A stretch of DNA of 64,000 bases. It comes from Paraburkholderia hayleyella. GTDB lineage: Bacteria; Pseudomonadota; Gammaproteobacteria; Burkholderiales; Burkholderiaceae. Numbering within the stretch: position 1 is the first letter of the stretch; every line of letters begins with the position of its first letter. The notes below the pieces were generated by a model. That model was not told the origin of the DNA. It ran no database searches and worked only from the letters and a program-made list of their open reading frames with translations. Shown piece after piece: positions 17,780 through 26,912 of this stretch. Both the position numbers and the translations under genes were made by a program. The stretch spans positions 434,001-498,000 of the forward strand of contig NZ_QPES01000002.1 in NCBI RefSeq assembly GCF_009455685.1. The letters are read 5' to 3'.

Positions 17780-20350
17780 ATGGCTGACACCGATCATTCC
17801 AGGCACTCCGGACGCACTGCATCCGCCCCTCCCGCGATGAGCGCGCAACCGTTCTCGCTCGACGTCATGCTCGAAAAATACGCCAAGGGCGTCGAGCAAA
17901 CCGCCGACGATATTTATCTCCGCGTGGCCCAAGGGGTCGCGCAAGCCGAGTCCCCTGAGTTGCGCGCGGCCACGGCCGCGCGCTTCGCCGATAACCTGCG
18001 CCATGGCGCGCTGGGCGCGGGCCGCATCATGAGCGCGGCGGGCACCGGCATTGCCGCCACGCTGATCAACTGCTTCGTGCAGCCGGTCGGCGACAGCATC
18101 CAGGGCACGGACGACGACGGGCTGCCCGGTATCTATGTCGCGCTGCTCGAAGCCGCCGAGACCATGCGCCGGGGCGGCGGCGTCGGTTATAACTTCTCCG
18201 CGATCCGGCCCAAGGGGGCCCGCGTGCATACGACGCACTCCGCCGCCTCGGGCCCGTGCAGCTATATCGATGTGTTCGACGCCTCGTGCCGTACCGTCGA
18301 AAGCGCGGGCTCACGGCGCGGCGCGCAAATGGCGGTGCTCGACTGCGATCATCCGGACCTGCTCGAATTCATCGAAGCCAAGCATCTGAAGGGACGCTGG
18401 AACAATTTCAATATCTCGGTCGCGGTGAGCGACGCCTTCATGCGCGCGGTCGAAGCCGATGAGGTTTGGCCTCTGGTACATCGCGCCGCGCCCTCACCGG
18501 CCCTGCTCGCGGCCAGTGGCATGCGCCAGCGTGACGACGGCAAGTGGATTTATGCGGAGCCCGCGGCACGTATGCTCTGGGAGCGCATCATGCGTTCCAC
18601 CTACGAGATCGCGGAGCCTGGCGTCGTCTTCATCTCGCGCATGAACGAAGACAACAACCTGCGTGCGCTCGAAACCATTCGCGCCACCAACCCCTGCGGC
18701 GAGCAGCCGCTGCCCGCGTATGGCTGCTGCAACCTCGGGCCGCTGAACCTGACGCGCTTCGTGCTGGATCCCTTCGCGCAACGCCACGGCGGCAAGCCGG
18801 GCTTCGACTGGGACGCGCTGGCGGCGCGCACCGCCACCCAGGTGCGCTTTCTCGACAATGTGCTGGACGTGACGCTCTGGCCGCTGCCCGCGCAGCAGGC
18901 CGAAGCGCAGGCGAAACGGCGCATCGGCGTGGGCTTCACGGGGCTGGGCGACACCCTGGTGATGCTTGGCTTGCGCTACGACACCGAGGACGGGCGCGCG
19001 TTCGCGGTGCGCATCGCGCGTTGCATGCGCGATGCGGCTTATCGCGCCTCGGTCGAACTCGCGCAAGAACGCGGCGCCTTCCCGCTATTCGATGCCGAAC
19101 GCTATCTGGAGCCGGGCACCTTCGCCTCGCGCCTGCCGGACGACTTGCAGCAGGCCATCCGCTGTCACGGCATCCGCCATAGCCATCTGCTGTCGGTCGC
19201 GCCGACCGGCACCGTGAGCCTGGCGTTCGCCGACAACGCCTCGAACGGCATCGAGCCCGCCTTCTCCTGGACCTACACACGCATGAAAGTAATGGCCGAT
19301 GGCAGCCGCGAATCCTTCGCCGTCGAAGATTACGCATACCGCCTCTATCGTGAGCTGGGCGGGGATGTCACGGCCTTGCCGCCGTATTTCGTCAGCGCGC
19401 TGGAGATGTCCGCACACGACCATCTGCACATGATGGCGGCCGTGCAACCCTATATCGACACGTCGATCTCGAAGACCGTCAACGTCGCGGCGGATTATCC
19501 CTTCGACGCCTTCGAGAGCTTGTATTTCGATGCCTGGAAAAGCGGCCTGAAAGGGCTCGCCACCTATCGTCCGAATGCCACGCTGGGCGCCGTGCTGAGC
19601 GTGACGCCTACGGCCCAGGATGACGCGCAGGCCGATGCCCAGGCACTAGCGAATCTCGATCCACTGCGAATCGCCATCGATCACCGGCCGCGCGGCGAGT
19701 TGCCCGCGATCATCGAGAAAGTCGAATACCTGACCCAGGCGGGGAAAAAATCGTTGTATGTCGCGGTGTCGTTCATGGAGGTAACGGGGCGCATTGGCAG
19801 CGAAGAGATGACCATTGCGCGCCCTATCGAGTTTTTTATCCCGGTGGGACAGCGTGACGAATCGCAGCAATGGATCACGGCGACGATGCGCTCACTGTCG
19901 CTAGCGGCGCGCGGCGGCTTTGTCGCACGCAATCTGCAGGACTTGCGCAAGGTTTCGTGGGATCGCGGCCCGGTGCGCCTCGGTGAGGTACGCCGGCTGG
20001 ACGGACAACGCGCACCGCGCTGGCACGATTCGGAGGTCGCGGCGCTGGCTTATGCGATCCAGCAGATCTTGCACCGCCGGGGGTTTCTCGATGAAGAAGG
20101 CAACCAGGTGCCGTCGCGGCGGCTCTCGCGCTTGCCGCGCGGCGTGCTGAACGAGCCCGTGCCAGCCGATGCGCCGCTCACGGAACACGTGCAGCGGGAC
20201 GAGCCACCGGGCGATGAGGCTTTATCGGGCACCTACGCGCTCCACGCGATGGCGGGCCGCCCCTGTCACACCTGCGGCGCGCATGCGGTCATTCGTAAAG
20301 ATGGCTGTGATTTTTGTACGGCTTGCGGAGAAACCGGGGCGTGTGGTTAG
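17780..20350 (+). CDS. nrdJ: Adenosylcobalamin-dependent (class II) ribonucleotide reductase
   Basis: 856 aa. Class II reductase features: an N-terminal domain with LINCFVQPVGDSI, the RGGGVGYNFSAIRPKGA loop, ATNPCGEQPLPAYGCCNLG carrying the active-site Cys and Glu, and a C-terminal Cys-rich tail CHTCGAHAVIRKDGCDFC for re-reduction. It reduces ribonucleoside di- or triphosphates to deoxy forms with B12 radical chemistry and needs no oxygen. It is monocistronic here. I saw no cobalamin riboswitch in the 111-bp upstream gap. Confidence 0.92.
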   Translation: MADTDHSRHSGRTASAPPAMSAQPFSLDVMLEKYAKGVEQTADDIYLRVAQGVAQAESPELRAATAARFADNLRHGALGAGRIMSAAGTGIAATLINCFVQPVGDSIQGTDDDGLPGIYVALLEAAETMRRGGGVGYNFSAIRPKGARVHTTHSAASGPCSYIDVFDASCRTVESAGSRRGAQMAVLDCDHPDLLEFIEAKHLKGRWNNFNISVAVSDAFMRAVEADEVWPLVHRAAPSPALLAASGMRQRDDGKWIYAEPAARMLWERIMRSTYEIAEPGVVFISRMNEDNNLRALETIRATNPCGEQPLPAYGCCNLGPLNLTRFVLDPFAQRHGGKPGFDWDALAARTATQVRFLDNVLDVTLWPLPAQQAEAQAKRRIGVGFTGLGDTLVMLGLRYDTEDGRAFAVRIARCMRDAAYRASVELAQERGAFPLFDAERYLEPGTFASRLPDDLQQAIRCHGIRHSHLLSVAPTGTVSLAFADNASNGIEPAFSWTYTRMKVMADGSRESFAVEDYAYRLYRELGGDVTALPPYFVSALEMSAHDHLHMMAAVQPYIDTSISKTVNVAADYPFDAFESLYFDAWKSGLKGLATYRPNATLGAVLSVTPTAQDDAQADAQALANLDPLRIAIDHRPRGELPAIIEKVEYLTQAGKKSLYVAVSFMEVTGRIGSEEMTIARPIEFFIPVGQRDESQQWITATMRSLSLAARGGFVARNLQDLRKVSWDRGPVRLGEVRRLDGQRAPRWHDSEVAALAYAIQQILHRRGFLDEEGNQVPSRRLSRLPRGVLNEPVPADAPLTEHVQRDEPPGDEALSGTYALHAMAGRPCHTCGAHAVIRKDGCDFCTACGETGACG

Positions 20351-20386
20351 TGCGGTTAATGCGGTTAGTGCGATTGAACAGGTCAG

Positions 20387-20425
20387 AGGCCAGGGGTCAG
20401 AGGTCAGGAGCCAGGCCCCTGGCCT
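20387..20425. terminator. Inverted repeat between convergent nrdJ and formaldehyde dehydrogenase
   Basis: AGGCCAGGGG (20387-20396) pairs perfectly with CCCCTGGCCT (20416-20425) across a 19-bp loop. It lies between two convergent genes, where a terminator is expected. There is no T-tract, so intrinsic termination is uncertain. Short repeats of the GTGCGGTTA type lie just upstream. Confidence 0.4.
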
Positions 20426-20455
20426 CACGCTGGCGGGCAAGAGCGCACGCGCACG

Positions 20456-21652
20456 CTACGCCGCCAGCAAGCCATGCGGGTCGATCACGAACTTGCGTGG
20501 CGCGCCGCCATCGAACTGGCGGTAGCCCTCGGGGGCTTCGTCGAGCGACACCACGGTAACGTTGACGATCTCCGCAATCGGCAGCCGGTCCCACAAGATC
20601 GCCTGCATCAGGTTGCGGTTGTACTTCATCACCGGCGTCTGCCCGGTATGCAACGAATGCGACTTGGCCCAGCCCAGGCCAAAACGGAGGCTCAGACTGC
20701 CCTGCCGCGCGGCCGCATCCGCGGCGCCGGGGTCGTCGGTCACATAAAGCCCGGGAATGCCGATCGCCCCGGCCACGCGCGTAACCTCCATCAGCGAGTT
20801 CAGCACGGTGGCGGGGGCTTCTTCGTGATGTCCCTGGCGGCCATGGCCATGTGCTTCAAACCCCACGCAATCCACCGCGCAATCGATTTCTGGCTGGCCG
20901 AGAATCTGCGCGATCTGTTCGCCGAGCGTTGCATCGCGTGCCAAATCCACCGTTTCGAAGCCCACGGCACGCGCATGCGCCAGGCGTGCCTCATTCATGT
21001 CACCGACGATGGTGCAAGCCGCGCCGAGCAACCGGGCAGATGCGGCCGCCGCCATCCCGACCGGCCCCGCACCGGCGATATAAACCGTCGCGCCAGGCTT
21101 GACGCCCGCCATCACCGCGCCGTGATAACCCGTGGGCAGGATATCGGAGAGGCAAGTCAAATCGCGGATCTTCGCCATCGCCCGGTCACGGTCAGGGAAT
21201 TTCAGCAAGTTGAAGTCGGCATACGGCACCATCACGTACTCCGCCTGGCCGCCAATCCAGCCCCCCATATCGACATAGCCATAGGCACCGCCCGCGCGCG
21301 ACGGATTGACATTGAGGCACACGCCGGTGTGCTGTTCCTTGCAAGTCCGGCAGCGGCCACAGGCCACGTTGAAGGGCACCGAAACCAGATCGCCCAGCGC
21401 CAGGGTTTCGACGTCGCGTCCCAGCTCGATCACTTCGCCGGTAATTTCGTGCCCCAGCACGAGCCCCACTTCGGCGCTCGTGCGGCCACGCACCATGTGC
21501 TGGTCGGAGCCGCAAATATTGGTGGATACCACCCGGAGGATCACCCCATGACCGATCGCGCGGCCCCGTGGATCGACCATGCGGGGAAAGTCAAGGTTGC
21601 GTACTTCGACCCGGTTCTCGCCCAGATACACCACACCGCGATTGCTGCTCAT
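20456..21652 (-). CDS. fdhA: Glutathione-independent formaldehyde dehydrogenase
   Basis: 398 aa, zinc-dependent medium-chain dehydrogenase. Catalytic zinc region NICGSDQHMVRGRT and GHEITGEV; structural-zinc cysteines in CGRCRTCKEQHTGVC; NAD loop AGAGPVGMAAAASARLLG. The Pseudomonas putida enzyme of this family oxidises formaldehyde to formate with NAD. The gene is monocistronic and convergent with nrdJ. It could dispose of formaldehyde from sarcosine oxidase encoded 6 kb away; the two are not in one operon. Confidence 0.9.
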   Translation of the reverse strand: MSSNRGVVYLGENRVEVRNLDFPRMVDPRGRAIGHGVILRVVSTNICGSDQHMVRGRTSAEVGLVLGHEITGEVIELGRDVETLALGDLVSVPFNVACGRCRTCKEQHTGVCLNVNPSRAGGAYGYVDMGGWIGGQAEYVMVPYADFNLLKFPDRDRAMAKIRDLTCLSDILPTGYHGAVMAGVKPGATVYIAGAGPVGMAAAASARLLGAACTIVGDMNEARLAHARAVGFETVDLARDATLGEQIAQILGQPEIDCAVDCVGFEAHGHGRQGHHEEAPATVLNSLMEVTRVAGAIGIPGLYVTDDPGAADAAARQGSLSLRFGLGWAKSHSLHTGQTPVMKYNRNLMQAILWDRLPIAEIVNVTVVSLDEAPEGYRQFDGGAPRKFVIDPHGLLAA

Positions 21653-21896
21653 GACCTTGTCTCCCTTCCTGTCTGGCTCTGGCGCTGCGCGCCGTTGTGC
21701 ATGGGTGGCCTGAGCGCCGCCCGCATGCCCGATGAACCGCGATTGCGGCTGCCCCTGAGCGTAGCGGGTCAGGCCCCGGCATCCGGGTGCCCAACCCGAC
21801 GCAGGCTTTCCTCAAACCGACACGGACGCGCCATGATGATTTTCATGGTTGCGCTGAGCCAACGCTCAAGCAAAACATCCTGTATCGGGAGTATCG

Positions 21897-21925
21897 GGAA
21901 CCGGCATCACCGCATTTGTTACTGA
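21897..21925 (+). promoter_or_regulatory. HrpL/ECF-like box upstream of J-domain gene
   Basis: GGAACC, 16-bp spacer, TTACTGA. The ATG at 22020 lies 94 bp downstream. A GTG at 21927 begins right after the box and would precede the transcription start, so the box rules it out as the start codon. Same architecture as the boxes before the seven other A+T-rich genes. Confidence 0.7.
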
Positions 21926-22019
21926 CGTGAGCAGGTATCTTGCGTTTGTTTCATTCGAAGGGCGGCAACCACTGCCTGCAACGCTATTTTTTATTATTTT
22001 TAAATTAAAGCCCAATTCA

Positions 22020-22895
22020 ATGATTAATTACGAAACATCCGCCTGCTATACAAAATTAAACCTGAGGGATTTTTTTGAAATCATCGAGGTCAAGCCCCAC
22101 GACCTTCCGCTCTGGCATGAGGCGCAAATCACGCATGTCAAAAAAAAATTCGCCACATGGAGTCAAGCCAATCACCCGGATAAATCTGGTGCAGTAAAAC
22201 ATCAAGAAAGAGCAACAAATATTTTCCAGGAAGTCAATGGGGCATTTAATGCTTTTAAAAAAGGGCTTTTTCTTGCCGAACCCTCCGTATTGCGTGCCAC
22301 CACGGCACAAGCCACGCCTCTCGCACTTCACTCATTCGAGCATCACATAGAGACAGTGTTCAGCAACAGAGATAAAGGCGTTCAAGATTTTTTAAAATCA
22401 TTCGGGCCCTGCACGCCAGAACAAAAAAACCGGCTGTATAGCTATGTCACCGGGAAAATTGCCTCGCAATACATCATGGCGGGAGAAGACCCTGACGCCA
22501 TCGCGCAACAACTGCAACTGGAAGAAAATCAAAAACACGAATTGCTTGCGTTTAAAAGCGCGCTCTCCCGGGTTATACAATTAGGCCTGATTCAGCCCAG
22601 CGGCAATCACGAAAATAGAATTCGCAGCGAATTTCAGCTTGAATATCTGGTAGGGATTTATGAGCTGATACAACAACTCTACGATTTTTCAGGCGCGGAC
22701 AAGGCCGCCCAGATTTACACGGAACTGATTCAATACGGTTGCGCTGGCAATATTCAAACCGAACTCAAGGGTTTCTTCGATGCCATCGCCCTGGTTTATC
22801 GTCATGAGGCAACGACACTCCAGGCTATAGTGAAATTCGGCATCACTAGTTCTGCACCGAGAAGATATCTAAAAAGACTGCAGGACATAAAATAA
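22020..22895 (+). CDS. J-domain protein, effector candidate
   Basis: 291 aa, A+T-rich unlike its neighbours. Residues about 15-83 form a J domain: LRDFFEIIEVKP (helix I), then KKKFATWSQANHPDKSG with HPD at residues 52-54, then ATNIFQEVNGAFNAFKKG (helix III). J domains stimulate Hsp70 ATPase. It lacks the G/F and zinc-finger regions of DnaJ; residues 90-291 match nothing I know. The Pseudomonas syringae effector HopI1 also carries a J domain, at its C-terminus, and engages host Hsp70. The hrp-like box upstream makes a secreted effector plausible. A housekeeping co-chaperone is the alternative. Confidence 0.65.
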   Translation: MINYETSACYTKLNLRDFFEIIEVKPHDLPLWHEAQITHVKKKFATWSQANHPDKSGAVKHQERATNIFQEVNGAFNAFKKGLFLAEPSVLRATTAQATPLALHSFEHHIETVFSNRDKGVQDFLKSFGPCTPEQKNRLYSYVTGKIASQYIMAGEDPDAIAQQLQLEENQKHELLAFKSALSRVIQLGLIQPSGNHENRIRSEFQLEYLVGIYELIQQLYDFSGADKAAQIYTELIQYGCAGNIQTELKGFFDAIALVYRHEATTLQAIVKFGITSSAPRRYLKRLQDIK

Positions 22896-22896
22896 C

Positions 22897-23052
22897 CTGT
22901 CTCCACCCAGCCAGAACGAAGAAAAATCCCTGATTCTGGCGGGCCTCATGACGGTCGATGCCTATATCGAAAAATTCAAGGTGCGCGATCCCGGTCTGAT
23001 CAAAGCACTACACGAAATCACGAAATCACGAAATCGCGGCAGCCAGGCTTGA
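22897..23052 (+). pseudogene. Short open remnant, GC-rich
   Basis: After the J-domain gene an open stretch of 51 codons without an upstream start reads EEKSLILAGLMTVDAYIEK then KFKVRDPGLIKALHEITK and a stop. Composition is richer in GC than its A+T-rich flanks. It may be the 3' end of a lost gene; a 34-codon ATG start (22948) exists but has no clear RBS. Family unknown. Confidence 0.25.
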
Positions 23053-23075
23053 CTGATTCAATATCGTTAATATCG

Positions 23076-24194
23076 TCAGACAAACGATCCGTGCTTGACC
23101 GCGTGATGGGAGGATGCGGCACCACCCTGCTGCAACAAAAGTTTCTCCAGATCGGTGACTAACTCCCCCAGATTCTTCCGGTCGCCGTCATTAATCTCTT
23201 TCGCCGTTGCCGCCCGCAATTTGCTCAAACGAGCCAGTGCCAGCCCGAGAGACAGTTTCTCCCCCACTCCGGCTATTTCTTCATTTGATAGCCGTGCAAG
23301 CGCCTGCTTCAAAAATTCCAATTCATCCTGAATTTTTAAATCACCCCTTTCCATGGTTGTCCGGTCATTTCCTGGTTTTTGCCTGTATTTTGCAAAGCTT
23401 TCAAGCAATGTTCCTTTTTCCTGCTCCAGAACTTTAATCTCTTCCTGACTATTCTCAATGACTTTTGAAATTCCGCTTTCAAGTTGATTTTTATATTCTT
23501 GAGTCTCGTTCAATGCGCCTATTTTTTTCATCACCTCCTCGCGCGTATTAATCACATATCTTGCCTCCACCAGAGACTCCGAAACCCTGCCAAGCTCATT
23601 CTTTCTTTTTTCTTTTTCAAAATACTGCAACCGCGCATGAACCCTGGAGTAAATCTTAATAATGTTTTTATTAATTTGATAATACTCAGACGACAGAGGT
23701 ACAGGACCGTCCAGTGATTTGGCACAATCCCAAAAATCATTCATGCCAAAATCCTTAAAATTAATCATAATCATTTCGAATATTTCCAGCGACGTCGTCG
23801 TGGCACTATTCTTCAAGACATGATTGAGTAACTTTGTTACCCGTTCATTTCTCTTCGTTGCCGGATCGGAATTTTTAATTAATTTCTCCCTGATCTCGGC
23901 CAGTGGCAATTGCTCCAGACTTTCAATTTGCCATGTGTCTTCATCAAAATTCTTATTAAACTCTTCAATCTTGGCTGGATTAATTTCCAGACCGCCCCGA
24001 AAATTTTTACCTCGAGGATTTTTTATATTTTTCTCAGAAAACTTCTGGCCATAATTCGATGCATGGGAACCTTGATCATTGGGCGCCACGTCAAGAATTT
24101 TTTTATCCGCTTTCGCCGGGTCCGCCGGGTTCGCCACACGTTTTGGCTGACGATCCGGTTCTATTTTAAAGCCGCGCCCAGGTATCTTGTTCAC
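23076..24194 (-). CDS. A+T-rich coiled-coil protein, effector candidate
   Basis: 372 aa, no recognised domain. The first 75 residues are polar and Lys/Asn/Pro-rich with no membrane signal, as in type III secretion leaders. Residues about 190-300 contain heptad-like Glu/Lys/Leu segments predicted as coiled coil (YFEKEKRKNELGRVSESLV, IKVLEQEKGTLLESFAKY). The start is a GTG at 24194 placed 7 bp after GAAGG. It has its own hrp-like box 67 bp upstream and no operon partner. Confidence 0.6.
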   Translation of the reverse strand: MNKIPGRGFKIEPDRQPKRVANPADPAKADKKILDVAPNDQGSHASNYGQKFSEKNIKNPRGKNFRGGLEINPAKIEEFNKNFDEDTWQIESLEQLPLAEIREKLIKNSDPATKRNERVTKLLNHVLKNSATTTSLEIFEMIMINFKDFGMNDFWDCAKSLDGPVPLSSEYYQINKNIIKIYSRVHARLQYFEKEKRKNELGRVSESLVEARYVINTREEVMKKIGALNETQEYKNQLESGISKVIENSQEEIKVLEQEKGTLLESFAKYRQKPGNDRTTMERGDLKIQDELEFLKQALARLSNEEIAGVGEKLSLGLALARLSKLRAATAKEINDGDRKNLGELVTDLEKLLLQQGGAASSHHAVKHGSFV

Positions 24195-24261
24195 AATACA
24201 ACCTTCACTAAAAATTAAAAAATATCGTTTATCCGCCCTTTTATAAACCGGGGGCCTCCAC

Positions 24262-24289
24262 TAGGTAACGTCAGCCCCCGGACAGTTCC
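24262..24289 (-). promoter_or_regulatory. HrpL/ECF-like box upstream of coiled-coil gene
   Basis: Read on the minus strand: GGAACT, 15-bp spacer, TTACCTA, 67 bp before the GTG start. The box sits in a region that also forms an inverted repeat, GGGGGCTGACG with complementary GGCCTCC-type bases nearby, which might affect its use. Confidence 0.65.
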
Positions 24290-24384
24290 TCTCGCGTCCG
24301 GATTAAAGCCGCCCGGCAATCCGGGATGGAGGCCTCAGGGCCTCCGCTATACTTCGCGCTCCCCAATCCTCCTTGCTTTCCGCC

Positions 24385-24735
24385 ATGTCCACTCCCCCTG
24401 CCTGCCCGCAATGCGCGATGGAAAACACGTATCCCGATGCGGATCATTACGTCTGCCCGGATTGCGCTTATGAATGGCCTGTCGTCGCGCCCGCTGGCGA
24501 GAATGACGGACACGATGGCCCGCCGGTCAAGGATGCCAACGGCAATGTTCTCGCCGATGGCGATGCCGTGGTACTCATCAAGGATCTGAAAGTGAAGGGC
24601 TCGTCCATCACGCTGAAGATGGGCACGAAAGTGAAGAGCATCCGCCTCGTGGGCGGCGATCATGAAGTCGATTGCAAGATGGAAGGCGGCAGCTTCATGT
24701 TAAAAGCCTGCTACCTGAAGAAAGCTCAGGCTTAA
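24385..24735 (+). CDS. yjdM: Zinc-ribbon protein YjdM (PhnA-like)
   Basis: 116 aa. An N-terminal zinc ribbon, CPQCAMENTYPDADHYVCPDC, is followed by the conserved DANGNVLADGDAVVLIKDLKV and GTKVKSIRLVGGDHEVDCK, characteristic of the YjdM/PhnA family. Despite the old name it is not shown to degrade phosphonates; its role is unclear. The ATG at 24385 is preferred over one four codons earlier because it begins the family-typical N-terminus. GC content is like the chromosome. Confidence 0.88.
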   Translation: MSTPPACPQCAMENTYPDADHYVCPDCAYEWPVVAPAGENDGHDGPPVKDANGNVLADGDAVVLIKDLKVKGSSITLKMGTKVKSIRLVGGDHEVDCKMEGGSFMLKACYLKKAQA

Positions 24736-24816
24736 ACTTAAATTTCCGTTTCCGCGCTACGCTGGCGCGCCTTCGCATTTTCACATTTCCACATTTTCTT
24801 TTCGCTGAAATTCGCC

Positions 24817-25593
24817 ATGTCTGCTGCCCACACTCTCGCTGTTCATGACGCTGTATCGACATGCAAGGTCTGCGGCAACGCGACAGCGCTTTATGGCGTG
24901 GCGGATTTCAATAAAACTTGCGCGGAACATTGGGGACGTTATTTTCCGCTCCTGGGCGTTCCCATTTATTACCATCAGTGCAGCCACTGCGGCCTGGTTT
25001 TCACTCGCGCCTTCGATCACTGGAGCAACGACCAGTTCCGCGAGCACATCTATAACGACGATTACGTCCTGGTTGATCCGGATTATGTCGATGAGCGCCC
25101 TCGGGCACTCGCTGGCGTCATGCAGGATTTCGTTCGTCAGGCCCCACCGCTCGCGTTGCTCGACTATGGCGGTGGCAACGGCAAAATGGCCACGCTGCTC
25201 GCCGAACAGGGTCTCAATGCCCAAAGCTGGGACCCGGTGGCCAATGAAGGCCACGACCTTCCGCCACTCGCGGCGTTTGATCTGGTAAGCGCCTTTGAAG
25301 TCATGGAGCACACGCCCGATCCGCTGAAAACCGCTGGCGAGGCGCTTGGCTTTTTGCGCGAAAACGGTGCGTTGCTATTCTCGACGCTGACCATCGACCA
25401 TCTGCCGCCGCAGGCCATTCATTTCTGGTACATCGCACCCCGCAATGGCCACATTTCGATTCACACAAACCGCTCGCTCGAAATCATGTTCGGTACTTTC
25501 GGCTACCGGGTTCATCACTTCAGCAATCTCTATCATCTGGCGCTGAAACAAGCCCCCGACTGGCTCATGGCTCGCCTGGACGCTCATCCTTGA
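24817..25593 (+). CDS. Class I SAM-dependent methyltransferase
   Basis: 258 aa. The N-terminal Cys pairs CKVCG and CSHCG probably bind zinc, as in many sugar- and small-molecule methyltransferases. SAM motif I is LLDYGGGNGKMATLL (near residue 115), followed by FDLVSAFEVMEHTPDP typical of the Methyltransf_23 family. Substrate unknown. It is single, between YjdM and the nucleoside hydrolase. Confidence 0.8.
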   Translation: MSAAHTLAVHDAVSTCKVCGNATALYGVADFNKTCAEHWGRYFPLLGVPIYYHQCSHCGLVFTRAFDHWSNDQFREHIYNDDYVLVDPDYVDERPRALAGVMQDFVRQAPPLALLDYGGGNGKMATLLAEQGLNAQSWDPVANEGHDLPPLAAFDLVSAFEVMEHTPDPLKTAGEALGFLRENGALLFSTLTIDHLPPQAIHFWYIAPRNGHISIHTNRSLEIMFGTFGYRVHHFSNLYHLALKQAPDWLMARLDAHP

Positions 25594-25640
25594 AGTCCAG
25601 GCGAGGCCCCCTGGCGGGAGCCTTCCGTCTCTCTCTGCCG

Positions 25641-26771
25641 CTATGAGCCCGGCAGTTTCACCGGCACGGGCCGCGTCAGCAGATCGGTGTACAGGTTGAA
25701 AAAACGCGCGTTATCGAAGCGCTGCACCACCGTCATTTTCTGCAAGCCGGGAGGAGGCGAGGTGAGATACCCCGTCGATTTGCCATCGTTCGGGCCGTAG
25801 CTGGCGTTGACATCCACCCATTCCTGCGTCGTTTGCGTGGCATACGTGGGATCGATCAGATAGGCCAGGGTCAGCGTATCCCAGATGTTGGTGGTGTAAG
25901 CCGGATTGGTTTCGAAGCCGTTCTTGCCGTCATAGCCATAACCATTGAGCTGTTTGAACAGTTGCGTGATCGTGGTTTGCTTCGCCGGGTTGTGCGCGAT
26001 GCTGTCGTAGACCGCCTTGTCCATCTTCACCGTGTTCGTGACGTCGAGCGGAATCACGACCTGACGGACCGGCAAGCGCAGCACCTGTTGTGCCGCCAGC
26101 GGATCGAACCACCAGTTGAATTCGGCGGTGGGGCTGGTGTTGCCCGGCACGTCGATCGCGCCGCCCATGTAGATGATTTGCTTGATGAGCGGCACGATCT
26201 CGGGATGCTGGCTCGTGGCCTGGGCGATATTGGTCAGCGGGCCAATCGCCAGAATGCTGATCTCGCCGGGATGCTGCTTGACGGTATCCACGATGAAATC
26301 CACCGCGCTCTTGCCTTGCACCTGGGTATGGCTGGCAAAGCCATCCGGAGGCGCGACCAGATCGCTGTCCGATTTCGGTTCGGGCTTGCTCCAGGCGCCG
26401 AGATAACCATCGCCCCCCGGAAACGCCAACAACTCCTGATGCACCGTGCTGAAATCGTGCGACAAGGGATAGTTCGCCCCGGCGTAGACACCGACCTGCG
26501 TTTCGATGCCGAGACGCTCCACCGCTTTCAGGGCATCGGCTACGCCCTGTTTCAACCACTGGTTGCCGCTTACCACGGTAATACCCAACACATTGACCTG
26601 GCCTGTGGCCTGCAACTGCGCGGCCATGACACCGAGCTGGCCATCGTCGCTCAGCGTGTTGTAGTCGCTATCGACGATCACCTTCGGCGCGCCTGGGTTT
26701 TCTGCCACGTGTGTTCCACCGCACCCCGCCAGCCCGGTTAAACAGGCCAGCATGACACCCCATCGCTTCAT
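25641..26771 (-). CDS. Nucleoside hydrolase, predicted lipoprotein
   Basis: 376 aa. The lipobox LAGC at residues 14-17 predicts a lipid-anchored periplasmic protein. The calcium-binding aspartate cluster reads VIVDSDYNTLSDDGQLG, and a middle stretch reads ILAIGPLTNIAQA, both of the inosine/uridine-preferring nucleoside hydrolase family. It should hydrolyse ribonucleosides to base and ribose. Single gene; GC-rich. Substrate preference cannot be read. Confidence 0.85.
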   Translation of the reverse strand: MKRWGVMLACLTGLAGCGGTHVAENPGAPKVIVDSDYNTLSDDGQLGVMAAQLQATGQVNVLGITVVSGNQWLKQGVADALKAVERLGIETQVGVYAGANYPLSHDFSTVHQELLAFPGGDGYLGAWSKPEPKSDSDLVAPPDGFASHTQVQGKSAVDFIVDTVKQHPGEISILAIGPLTNIAQATSQHPEIVPLIKQIIYMGGAIDVPGNTSPTAEFNWWFDPLAAQQVLRLPVRQVVIPLDVTNTVKMDKAVYDSIAHNPAKQTTITQLFKQLNGYGYDGKNGFETNPAYTTNIWDTLTLAYLIDPTYATQTTQEWVDVNASYGPNDGKSTGYLTSPPPGLQKMTVVQRFDNARFFNLYTDLLTRPVPVKLPGS

Positions 26772-26912
26772 CGTATTCTCCTGTGCTGTATTGATAGATC
26801 GAGGCCGGGCCCATAAAAATAGCGGCGCATCACCGGACTGCGCCGCATTTTAATCCTGCAAGGCCTGATTTTTTACTTAAAACATGAACTTAACCAAAGG
26901 CAACAGGCATTA

